Shown here: positions 20,309 through 30,714 of the stretch, one piece after another
Layout: every line of letters starts with the position of its first letter
How positions within the stretch are numbered: the stretch's first letter is position 1
Origin: Ectobius pallidus
Lineage: Eukaryota; Arthropoda; Insecta; Blattodea; Ectobiidae
Direction: 5' to 3'
Assembly: GCA_964059195.1 (NCBI GenBank)
Contig: CAXKWD010000007.1
Coordinates: 22,455,023 to 22,519,022 of the forward strand
Length of the DNA stretch: 64,000 nucleotides
Position numbers and translations under genes: made by a program
Notes under the pieces: generated by a model
Seen by the model: the letters and a program-made list of their open reading frames with translations, nothing else
Database searches by the model: none
What the model was told of the DNA's origin: nothing

Positions 20309-21013
20309 GTAAGAATTCATGTATGTTATTCATTATTTTAATATTTTGAAGGAAGTAAAATGTTTAGTATATTTAAACTTACCTTCTAGTGATATATGGT
20401 TACCTCAAAATTTTACATTTTTGTTGTTGAGACTTTAGGTGTTCTGCAACGAAAATTAGAAAAATCTATTTACAGTAGAGCCTCGGTAATTCGAACCCCG
20501 GTATTTCGATGTTCCGTGTAATTCGAGGTGGTCTTAAGAAAACTAAAATTTTCCATAAGACTAGAGTAAAATCCCGTTTTTATACGGTGCCCGCATGTAA
20601 GTTTTTACTCACTTCCGAAGGTGTTACATTTTGAGCTTTCTTTCAATTTTTCCATGCACAAAAATTAAGGTAAAACTGTCCCACTTAGGGTTTTCGTTCA
20701 TACTACACAGAAATAACCTTGGCTTCAGACTGCTAATGCATTTCTATTGCAGATTGACACAAACCGTTAGGTTCGATTTTTCTTTGTCGGGACCTCGTGT
20801 CAATCAATTGTACAGTACATACCATCCTTTCAGAAAAGAATACCGGTACTGTATTGTTACAGTAATCCCTACTCAGCGACAATGGTAATTGAAAATGTTT
20901 TCCTAGTAGCGCCGCTTTCCCGTTCCACTCCATTAAGGGTCAGACAATGACTTAATCCTTAAAGAATGCCGATGTAGCAAATTGGAAATGTTTGCCAATA
21001 TAAAGTTATTCCT

Positions 21014-21212
21014 CAGGTTCGCGAGCGACCCCTGGTTATCCCGTAAGGGGATATTCTCAGCGGATTTGTTACCGGGTTGCGCCAGTCCCCTACTTACTTA
21101 AATCTAAGAACACACACACCCAGTCCTGAACCTGGGAAAGAAATGTTTCACTACTGAAAAATCTCCGACCCGGCCGTGAATCGAACCCGGGCCGCCGGAC
21201 AGGCGTAACACA
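21014..21212 (-). repeat. tRNA-derived SINE, 5'-truncated
   Basis: Read on the - strand: CCGGCGGCCCGGGTTCGATT, then CACGGCCGGGTCGGAGATTT. GGTTCGATTCA is a good RNA polymerase III B box with a tRNA T arm. No A box is visible, so the 5' end is missing. The body runs through ...GTGTTCTTAG... to about 21014. Confidence 0.7.
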
Positions 21213-21629
21213 GGTAGGCCTATGTAGGCCTACTATATTGTTTATTTATTTTTTGAACCATTATTGTGCTCATTAAACATTTATTTATGATTTACCCATT
21301 GATTTATTGATATTTCCGTATAATCCGAGTTTTTTGTAATTCGAGATAGCCTCAGCCCCAATTACAGTGAAACCTCTATTTTACACTTCTATAGGGGACC
21401 CCCCAAAAAAATGTAAAATCGAGGAATAGTAAGAGAGAAGCATGGAGACAAAACAAAGCATAGGCTACACCATTAAAATACCTTAAACTCACTTTTTAAT
21501 AACCAAATGAATAAATAAAGATAGATCTACCGTGCGATGTGCGCAGGTTTCCACGGACGGGTGATGTTTTTTGTTTCTCAGCGTGGGAGGTTGATGAACA
21601 TGACGCTTCTTGTACATTGCTTATGAACA

Positions 21630-22408
21630 GTGATATTTAGACTTCGGATTTTAGGTAAGAACCTATTTTAATCCTTAAGTGATATATGGACGAAAACTTG
21701 TATATGCATGTTTCATAAGTGACTATGCCTAAAACTGATACTTTTATAGGACCTAAAACAGCCTATTTTTAAGTTAGAGCCTAATATTGCCTTTTTGCTA
21801 GTTTTTCCTCTGAAGTTCAAAATAAGTTATTTTTTGTTATAAATTCTAGCATTTATTTTCAGTTCGTACTAAATTTTTAGCTCGGATTGTGCAGTACATG
21901 ACACATTTGTGACGTGGTTAAATAGTGAGGAATGTCTCGTCTTCAGTAGAAAAATTCCTTGGAATTCCCAAGAAAATGTAGTGTTTTTCTCCCGACTCCC
22001 ACATCCAGTAAAAAAAAAAAAGAAAACGAAAGAAAAAGAAAGAAAAAAAGTAGTTCTCTGAATCACTGAGGGATACAAGGGGGTGAATATGCTAGCGTGC
22101 GTAGTTTCTGGGCGCAGGGATTAGGTTCTCACTGTTATGGTAGTAATACAGGCCGTAGTAATAGGTCTATATAATTCTGCGTACAATAGGCCTATATCTG
22201 TGTTTTATCATGATTACTGATTAATGATGACTTCAGTAAATATAATATTCTGCATAGCAATTGAGATATTTCAGAAAATTGGCAACTTAACGATTTTATA
22301 AGAGACTATTTTACGGTTTTTAGAACCTATTTACCAATTTTTGGAGCCTATTTCAGGTACCTAAAACAGCATTTTTAGCGACCTAAATGTCCGAAGTCTA
22401 GTGATATT
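21630..22408. mobile_element. hAT-type MITE with TAGACTTCGGA ends
   Basis: Element 21638-22400 is flanked by the exact octamer GTGATATT on both sides. Ends TAGACTTCGGATTTTAGGT and, reversed from the right, TAGACTTCGGACATTTAGGT are almost perfect inverted repeats. No coding region. It is the innermost layer of a three-level nest. Confidence 0.87.
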
Positions 22409-22821
22409 AATGCAATTATGATATGCAGAATACAAAAACAACAAAAAATTAAAAGTTTCATGCTTTGTATGGAAAATTTATCATGTCTCCTAGTTATACG
22501 CAGGTGAGATATTTTGGTGTTGTTCATTAACACCCTGTACAAGAAAAGTAAATTACATTTGCTTGTTAATATGATTACAGAGAATGTTATTGTAAGTTTA
22601 ATCCATATGTTTGAGTTGAATTACCATGTTTGAGTTGAATTTAAGAGCTAGGAAAGAGAATAAAGTGTGTTAGATCAAATCTAGCATGTGAGTGATGGCG
22701 TGAGAGCCATGTACAGATGGGGGGGGGGGGGAAGCAGACCTACTAAAATATAAGTTGCCGATATGAGTCACTGCGCTTGCCTAGAGTTCCATGGTTCAAA
22801 TCTCAAAACCGGCCAATTTAA

Positions 22822-23082
22822 TTACATGGAGAGAGTATTTTCTAACTCCTCGAGTGGCGTTGATTTTAAAGATTTTCTCTGCTTTGAGAATGTTCCACAA
22901 CTTGCAAAACACTTTTCAATGTCACAGCGATTTTTTACTATTGTATTCAGCGTTGACACTGGTAAATTCATACTCGCTGCTAGATCAACACGTGTGCCCA
23001 TGTAGGCATCAACTTTAGCAAGGATGTCCATTTTTTCCGCGATGGAAAACGCTTTTCGTTTTTTTGCTGGATTTGTAGCCAT
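22822..23082 (-). pseudogene. Tigger transposase N-terminal fragment
   Basis: From a Met at 23082 the frame reads MATNPAKKRKAFSIAEKMDI, then LAKVDAYMGTRVDLAASMNL and STLNTIVKNR. This is the first helix-turn-helix (CENP-B N-terminal type) of a Tigger transposase. The frame continues to a stop at 22822, but the second HTH and DDE domains are absent. Confidence 0.82.
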
Positions 23083-23655
23083 TATGATTACCAACACTTG
23101 ATACAAACTTAGTGTAACGAAACAGTATTATAAAATATTTGATCTTCTGACGAAGCCCTTCTAGCGTTCACAATGAAGAACCAAACTTGTCGCCGCCGGA
23201 AGTGTAAGTCGCGCAGCCAATAAGGAAAGTTATAGCCCATTATTAATAAAGAACTGCGCACAATGTGCAAAGAAGCAGAAACAAAGGCTTATAACCAACG
23301 AAAGTATTATAAGTGCGCACAATGTGCAAAGAAGCAGAAACGAAGTAGCTACACCGAGATAGCGTCTTGACGACCTATGTTCTTTAACAGAACAAGGAGG
23401 AATATAATGGTGACCAGGGAGGCTTTTGTTCCGAAGTTGCCGCATTCCGTGTAAAATCGAGGTTTCATATACCGTGGGACCAAAAACTCCTGCGTAAAGT
23501 CGAGGAAACCGTAAAATCAGAGAACGTAAAATCGCGAAAATTTATGTATTGCTCTTATGGACGTTAAGCCGGGATTTTTAAATTCTTGACGTAAAATGGG
23601 GGAAAACGTAAAATCTAAGTTTCACTGTAGCTCGAATTATCGGGGTTCTACTGTA

Positions 23656-24269
23656 TATGACTGTTTATCTTTACTTTTATTGCATGACAAAGCAACAAAA
23701 AACCAACTGTTGTGATTCAGATACTTTTTTGTTTTATTGTGATCGAAGTTACCCATTAATGGAGGGTAAAATCATTCACCCATTAAATTTGGTTACTCAG
23801 TCACTGTAAGTCTTTTTAAAAAATAATTTTCAATAATTATAATTATATCAGATCAAAGTATGGTTATTTTTTCTGCTTATAGAAGTAGACAGTATTGTAA
23901 GAAACTAAACAAAGAGGTATTATAAGGCACAACATATTGTTGGGATGTGCTCCTCAAACTTATCAGACTACAATGAACAGCTTTTACTGAGATTGTATTT
24001 TCTCTTACCAGTAAATCCGAACTGTTTTTTATAACTAGGAGACATGATAAATTTTCCATACAAAGGAAGAATCTTCAAGTGAATTGCCAACAACTAAGAA
24101 ATGCATGTTCTTTGTAATCATTTGTTTTTAAGTGTGATATATTTCATTAAAAACTGCTGTAGATGGTATATTTCTAAAATATGCGTAGTACACTTCAGGT
24201 TCAGTTCTCACACTCAACTTTCACAGTCGTAATCACAACTTATGTTTTCTATGAATTTTCATTTTCTAG
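23656..24269. other. GPATCH1 intron 3 stretch, nothing recognised
   Basis: AT-rich. A 35-bp segment near 24033-24067 is the reverse complement of one near 22463-22497 inside the inner Tigger, so some short repeat is shared, but its family is unknown. Confidence 0.4.
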
Positions 24270-25427
24270 TACAGTCGGTCAAATAAAAAACATCGGGCAG
24301 TATTTGATAAAGTATCACGAATGAGCATATGCGCATGTACAGGAAGACTTAAGGTTAGGTTCACACATGCCTCTTATCGATCCATGTATTTTCTTGATTA
24401 TTTAGTCAGTTTTGTTCCAAAACAAACATATATAGAAGGCTGTGGCTATATGCCTCATATCCGCCATATTCTTGTGTCCAAGTTCTAATAATATTAATAA
24501 TGAATAAATTCGCGAAGAATATGTTTATTCAGGGATCATTTTTTAAAGATTTTATTTTATAATACCGGTACTTGTAGTGCAAAATCAATAACTTTTGCTT
24601 AATAGTATTTTCAAGCTTGGCTATTACAATCTCATCAGAATTGTGTAGGCTATTCTCATCTGTTTGCAATAGTGTCAACACATCGGAATTGAACTTGTGG
24701 GGTCAGATTTCGATCCTTAGTTGGGTTCTTGTAAATTTTTTATTTTTATTTATGTTTATTTTTTCAAACGTGGCAATGACTGGAATAACATAATAATTAC
24801 TTCTAATGAATTATCATTGTTGGTGTCGAATTTTGGACACACACAAAAGAAAGTAAGAAAGAAAGTATGATTTTACAACAAATGCGTATCTGTGGCATAA
24901 ATTAATAAGAAGCCTACCCGGTTCCTAATGGTTTGAAGATGGCCAGGGAATTGATCAGTAGCTTTCATGGATGCAGCAGTATGAAGTGGATTACGTTCAA
25001 CTTCTGCGACCAATCTAGCATCTTGCTCCAGCATCAAAATACGCGGCCGGCCGGATCCTATGAAAACTTCCGGTCGCATTATAGTGAAGTACCCACCTCT
25101 GAGCTGCTCTTTCATAAATATGGAACCTTCTTGCTGCTTCAGAGGCTGAAAAATGCAGGTTAATTACAGCCCTAACTACACTTTCTCTCAAGCTAGCATT
25201 TGTATATGGCGCCATGACACAAAGCAAAATGAATTATGACAATATATTAAATTGAATGTCGTGTGTTGCACTTTCCGCGTTTATTTTTTCCCTCCTTTCG
25301 CATGGTCTCATATGTTCCAAGAATGACTTGTATTTTATGTCTTTTATAGGAAACTTGTGAACTAATGCGTTAAAACTTTAAATTTAACTGCATACGAGAC
25401 CCGACGTTTTTTATTTGACTGACTGTA
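24270..25427 (-). mobile_element. Tc1-type element, internally deleted
   Basis: TA at 24270-24271 and 25426-25427 enclose 24272-25425. Left end CAGTCGGTCAAATAAAAAAC and right end reversed CAGTCAGTCAAATAAAAAAC pair well. On the - strand at 25015-25215 the frame MAPYTNASLRESVVRAV..., SASEAARRFHI is the first HTH of a Tc1-like transposase. After a frameshift, 24873-25115 continues with the GRPRIL hinge motif and the second HTH. The DDE domain is missing. Confidence 0.87.
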
Positions 25428-25973
25428 CATAGTTATATATTCTGTATATGATACTGTAGCAGCTGATTGAAGAAGTAAGAACATATGCTTGAGGAATAAA
25501 GCCCTAGGAGAGTATCAAAACTATAACATGCGGGTTAACGTGAGGATAGATTTTCTGGAGATTTAATTTTTAACGACAGTTGTATACCACTATTTAGTTC
25601 TGTGACCCTCGCCAGTGTGATGGAATTTTTCTTCACAAGATTGTTTTATACACCTCTTAATTTATAGGCATTGGACTGTTACATGTACAATGTACACACA
25701 CATAAATGCTATGAACATGATTTGTGACGGCACCTGAAATTCCAAACCTAGATATCTTAAATGAAAGCTTTTGTAGTTAAGAAGAAACTTTTTATTGTGT
25801 GTTCTTTGTGAGATGGAAGTAATAATGAGTGAACAAAGCAAATATCGCTACATCCCAGCAGCACTACAGGAACTAAGTGCGTATTACGATAGACTTTGCC
25901 AATCAAGTTATAATTATGTGATCCACAGAATTTTATTGAATATTAAGGAAATTACTTTAGTAAGGGAAATATA
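25428..25973. other. Stretch without recognised genes
   Basis: Low-complexity AT-rich DNA. The 84-codon frame at 25795-26049 runs into the following element and shows no family features. Confidence 0.35.
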
Positions 25974-26373
25974 TACAGTGAGTCCCACTCAAGAGTTGGC
26001 CAATGATGCGGGTTTTTGTGGGCTTAGCTCCAACTCCCAAGCAAAATAGCGATCGGGAGAAATATCTACGCAAATAAAGCCGCGATCAGTGTAATGATTC
26101 AGGTTCTCACATTTACAATTAAAATTGCAATGAAAATAACCAAGTACCTTATCACAAGAGATGTTGGAAATGTTCTCCTCTTGCATCCACGCAATACTGG
26201 CACTTTTTTAGGAGATTTTCTTTCAGGCGCGTAAGTTCAGCTTCTGAGACAGAGTTAATTTCTCTTGTCGTAGGCCTATGTGATATCGTCTGTAAGTTCT
26301 TCTAACAGTATGTGAATATTATTTATGGGGAAACTTTAAAAATAAAGTGTATCGGTCAATTTCCCATACATGC
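25974..26373 (-). mobile_element. Mariner-type palindrome family, half copy (copy 2)
   Basis: Starts with TA then CAGTGAGTCCCACTCAAGAG, like copy 1 (5736-6448). It carries one arm only, ending near TTTCCCATACAT where the other arm would start. On the - strand it encodes a decayed form of the transposase C-terminus. The opposite arm and its TA are absent, so it is truncated. Confidence 0.78.
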
Positions 26374-26639
26374 AAGTTTGATTTCTCTAGGTAGTATAGT
26401 TTGTGAGCTATGTTATTTTATAATAATCTTAAAGCATTAGAAAACCATAGTTTTTTTTATTTTTAAACCCTTGTAACTCACAAACCAAAAGTCAATATAA
26501 TATTTTCTTTTGCGTAGATTTTGAACTTGGCTGGTAGCTGGTAGCTTGGGAGTCAAGAGTCGGTAATGTGAATAGTACCTTTCCGGCACCACAATGCTAT
26601 TCTGTGAACAGCACCTTTTTTTGTTGGGCTGTGACATCA

Positions 26640-26953
26640 TGTTCAACTAGCGTTGCCACCTATCCCTAATTTGGCGGGACATCCCGCATTTTAAGAAATT
26701 TTCAGCGTCCCAAATTATGCTTAAGAGGGACGCATTGTATATTTTTTATTATTTTGCAAGCCTTTTCTATTCTAATGTTAGTGTTACTGTTACATAGCCT
26801 ATTCAGCTTCGGCTTTGTAATGAATAAATTGTTAATACGAATTATTAATAAATTGTTCGATGTACAAATTTAGGTAAGAAGATCGGCGATATGCATATAT
26901 TCAATAAGTGTCCCTCCTTAGCCTTACCAGAAGGTGGCAACCCTTTGTTCAAC
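26640..26953. mobile_element. hAT-type MITE with GGGTTGCCACCT-like ends
   Basis: Element 26648-26945 (298 bp) is flanked by the exact octamer TGTTCAAC. Ends TAGCGTTGCCACCT and, reversed from the right, AAGGGTTGCCACCT match at 12 of 14. Both subterminal regions contain GTCCC/GGGAC words, with GGCGGGACATCCCGC near the left. No ORF. Confidence 0.82.
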
Positions 26954-27265
26954 CTTGACTGCATGGCGTATGTGCGAGTTTTAACCTGCAGCGCTGTGGC
27001 AGCGGGCCCAGAATGAGATTCTGAGGCTTTACTAATTACTTCACGTCTCACCGGCGGGCGCGCTGTTAGTTATGTGAGAAAATCTTCCATCGCCTGACGG
27101 TAGGGGGCCGTGATGTAGCGTGGGGGACCATAGTAGTCGAGTAAGCAATGCTTTTCATCTTCACTGCCAAATTTGAGTATGTATTCTGTCGCACTGGGAA
27201 CACTAAGCGACTTCCTCTACCTCGATCATTAAAAGTACTATTTTCTCGTCTCTTATTCCATTTCG

Positions 27266-27489
27266 GGAACTCTCATGCGATTTTCCCTGCCCTTATTATT
27301 ATTATTATATTATTTTTTTTTTTTTAATTTTTTATTTATTTTGCTATTTCTCTTGTCATACAACTCACACAACGTTCGACAAAACGAGAGAAATTAGCAA
27401 AAAAAAAAAATAAAATAAAAAAATAAAAAATAAAAAATAAATAAATAAATAAATATATAGGGCAGAGAAAATTGCGTGAGAGTTCCCAG
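27266..27489. repeat. Foldback element with AT-rich inner arms
   Basis: GGGAACTCTCATGCGATTTT at the left pairs with GGGAACTCTCACGCAATTTT reversed from the right, both continuing into a CTGCCC word. Inner arms are poly(T/A)-rich and also pair (GCTATTTCTC and GAGAAATTAGC). About 220 bp in all. No convincing target duplication was found, so the mechanism is open. Confidence 0.7.
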
Positions 27490-28096
27490 AGATGGATTAA
27501 GACACGAGCAGTTTAGATAGGCCTACTAATAATTTAAAAAAATATTTCTTAAGTTTGCTGTATGAAATGGTATTTGCAGCACACCCTCGTTTTGTGCCAC
27601 GAGCCGCTACTGGCCTCTTCACATTCACTCTTTTCAGGACTTCTTTATTTGTCACTTAGTTCTTCCATTTTATTTTTTCCATTTTCCTCCAGCTTCTCAT
27701 TTCACCCTTTCCTGGTAATTCTCCATTTTTCTTACTGTCCATATTTCTGACCTGTAAAAAGGAATTGTCCAGACATAAGCACTTTGTCAATTTATTCTTA
27801 AATCTAAGCTAAAATTGCTATTCTCTATCCAACTTTAGTATCTAAAAATAAGCAAAACAATAGTGTATCACTCTGCAATTTTGTGCATCTTTCAGAAAAT
27901 GGAGGGTAAAACGTGTTCGTTGATTCAGTGTTAAAACAAGGCAAAGTAGTAATGATATGCTGAATACTGTAATAATAAATAATAATAATCTGCTCTCTCT
28001 ACTGCTACAATTCTCTTCTGTGTCACGGGGAAGTGAGGGTTGGGGGGAACAAAACATAGCTAGTCCGCCAGTCTTTCTGCAGTGTTGTCAACTAAA
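27490..28096. other. Stretch without recognised genes
   Basis: Pyrimidine-rich patches near 27640-27740 generate chance ORFs. No family similarity seen. Confidence 0.35.
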
Positions 28097-28610
28097 GAAA
28101 TAACTTTGAGTAGTATTTATCTACCTCCTTATTCCCTCTGATATTAAAATAAACATACAACACACTGTGATATTCATGTATAGAACACTAAAAAACACTA
28201 AAAAAGATCATTAAAAATATATGTACAGATTAAAATTTTTATCAGAAATTACACAGGTCAATGTAGTAAAATACTAAAATGTGCAGAAAATGGATTTCCC
28301 TACTGCCGGGAGTCTTTACACCATGTATAAAACGGTGATGTCAAAATCTTGAGTGTTGTAGATAGTTCTTTTCTTGATTAGTTTGTAAAAAGATAATTAA
28401 AAATATATATACAGATTAAAACTTTTTCACAAATTACACAAGTCTATGTAGTAAAAATGCATAAAATGGATTGCCCCACTGCCGGGAGTCTTTACACCAT
28501 GGTTAAAACGGTGATGTTAAAATCTTCAGTGTTGTAGTGTTCTTTCTTGAATGTTTGGTAAAATTTTTCTTGTAGAATCGTGTTGTAGGTTGTTTAAAAT
28601 TGAATATGCA

Positions 28611-28638
28611 TTTCGGCGCAAAGTTACGCCATCCTCAG
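28611..28638 (-). ncRNA. Hammerhead-like hairpin core in the - strand Penelope copy
   Basis: Mirror image of the motif at 33276-33303, in the 3' UTR of the - strand copy: CTGAGGA, a stem GGCG...CGCC, then GAAA. The other ribozyme stems were not found, so catalytic activity is not claimed. Confidence 0.35.
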
Positions 28639-28783
28639 TTCCTAAAAATCAGAGTAAAAACTAACGTAAGAGGTAACTAGTATTTATAATGTTTTTAAAT
28701 TGTGTATGGACTATTACTAACCTTATGTTGTGGTGCCGGAACTTGACTATGAAGTAACTGATTGTGGTGTAAGGTGCTGATAT

Positions 28784-30590
28784 TTATGGAGGGTGGGTGT
28801 GTTCGTAAGAGATTTGGAATAGTGGGTTGTATTCAATTTGGTCTTCGTTTAGTATTATGTCCTTGTGTTTATATATATCGAGTTGTTCCAGAGTATTTAG
28901 TCTATGTCCTTTGTTTTGTTTGTGTAAAATTTCCATTGTGTTTTCAATATTGTTATGTTGGTGTTTTTCTGTAATTAAGTGTTTGGCATAAGCTGATTTT
29001 TGTCTGTTGTTTTTAAAATCTTGGGTGTGTTCCCGATATCTGGTTTTGAATTTACGGCCTGTCTGCCCTATGTAAACCTTGTTACAGCTAGTACATTTTA
29101 ATTTATATATGCCATTCTCATTAAACTTTTCGTTGGTGGCGTTATTATTGTCCGTGCTATGTAAAATATCTTTTAGTCTATTGTTAGTTTTGAATGCTAC
29201 TTTTAGATTATTCTGTTGTAAATGCTTTGTTATTCTATGTACACGTTTATCTGTATAATTGAAAGTTACGAATTTGTTATTGGCGTTCTTTCCTTGTTTT
29301 ATGGGGGATAATGTAGTATTATTGTGTTTTTTGTTGTATAAGTTCTTTTTTTGTTTTTTAAGCAATTTGATGATAGTATCCTTCTTATATCCGTTATTGG
29401 TTGCAATCTGTATTATTGTGTTTAGTTCTTCGTTATAATGTTGTTTTTTCATTGGGATATTGAGAAGTCTGTAGATCATGCTGTTAAACGCTGCCATTTT
29501 TTGTGTGAAAGGGTGATTAGAGCTATTATTAATTACCGTTTCTGTGAAAGTTGGCTTTCTGTAGATATTGAAGTTAAGCTTGTTATTGCTTCTAGTTATG
29601 TTGATGTCAAGGTAGTTCAAAGTGTTGTTTTCCTCTTTTTCTGATGTAAAGGTCAAGTGTGTGTTTAGTTTGTTGAATTCTTCAAGAATTTTTTCTTTAT
29701 TATTGTTCTTACATATAATAAGAATGTCATCAACAAATCTTCTGTAAACTTTTATGTTGTATTTAGTTAATATATTTGCTATATGTTTCTCTTCAATGTG
29801 CTGTAAGAAGATTTCGGCCAGGATGCCTGAAAGTGGGGAACCCATAGCTATACCTTTGTTTTGTATAAATATTTTGTCGTGGAATTTGAAATAGTTTTGC
29901 TTTAGAATTGTCGAAGTTAGGTTTGTTATTTGTTCAATGACTAGGGGGTTTTCATTTTTACGGGCTAGGGATTGTCCTATGATATGTATAGTGTCTTCTA
30001 TTGGTATATTAGTGTACAAATTTTTTATATCCAAGGAAATGAGGATATCATCTTTTTCCAGATTGATATGTCTAATGTTGTGGATTAGATCTACTGAATT
30101 TTTTTACAATGAATTTATTGTGTAGATTAAGTTTTTGTTTAAGCATTTTGGCTAATAATTTTGAGATTTTGTAAGTTGGTGCTTTAGTGAAATTGACTAC
30201 TGGTCTAATAGGATTATCTTGTTTATGAGTTTTTATTTGGGCTTTAGGGTTCATGTTGATATTATATTTCATGTCCGATTCACTAAGAATGAGGTCTGAG
30301 TTTTTTATAGTATTTTTTATGGCCCGTTGAAATTTTTCTGTTGGATCCGTATTTACTTCTACAATGTGGTTTTCATTAATGAAATTCATTGTTTTCTCAA
30401 CATAATCATTTTTATTAAGGAGGACGATTGTGTTTCCCTTATCAGCTTTTGTATTTATGACGTTATTGTCTTGAAGTTTTTTGTTCAAATTTTTTAGAGT
30501 TCGTGTGTTATTTTTAGTATTTGGTGGTTGTTTGTGTTCCTCGGAATAGATGCCCTTTATAGTTTTTGCAATTTTATTCCTAACTTCCAT
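28784..30590 (-). pseudogene. Penelope-like RT/GIY-YIG gene, 5'-truncated inverted copy
   Basis: Two frames (30590-30072, then 30034-28784) encode the RT with PVVNFTKAPTYKISKLL, GIAMGSPLSGILAEIFL and the catalytic FVDD, followed by the GIY-YIG nuclease (GIYKLKC, then VYIGQTGR). The translated segments are identical to those of the + copy, including the same one-base frameshift in an A7 run. Sequence ends at 30656, so the N-terminal part is missing. Confidence 0.92.
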
Positions 30591-30655
30591 TTGCAGGTTA
30601 GGGGGGATTGCAGTTATGGCGGTTTCAGCGTCAACTATGTTATTGAATATTTGTT

Positions 30656-30714
30656 GGTAGATAAATACTACTCAAAATAATTCTCCCTCTGCGGTAAATA
30701 TGAAATTTATTAAT
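30656..30714 (+). repeat. 59-bp direct repeat, 5' copy (Penelope terminal extension)
   Basis: GGTAGATAAATACTACTCAA... to ...TTTATTAAT, identical to 33789-33847. It marks the 5' border of the + strand copy and abuts the truncated end of the - strand copy at 30656. Most of it is also the 3' end of the element. Confidence 0.85.

Larger units (their letters stand above)
21363..23629. mobile_element. Tigger-type element (inner) with transposase remnant
   Basis: TA at 21363-21364 and 23628-23629 enclose 21365-23627. Inverted ends: CAGTGAAACCTCTATTTTAC and, reversed from the right, CAGTGAAACTTAGATTTTAC. It is inserted inside the outer Tigger near that element's right end. It is split by a hAT insertion (21630-22408), carries a G12 run near 22720 and retains an N-terminal transposase fragment on the - strand. 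Confidence 0.87.
20471..23655. mobile_element. Tigger-type element (outer), hosting SINE and a second Tigger
   Basis: TA at 20471-20472 and 23654-23655 enclose 20473-23653. The ends pair: CAGTAGAGCCTCGGTAATTC on the left and CAGTAGAACCCCGATAATTC reversed from the right. The interior contains a SINE (21014-21212) and an entire second Tigger (21363-23629). Little of its own sequence remains, and no transposase frame belongs to it. It lies at the start of GPATCH1 intron 3. Confidence 0.85.
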
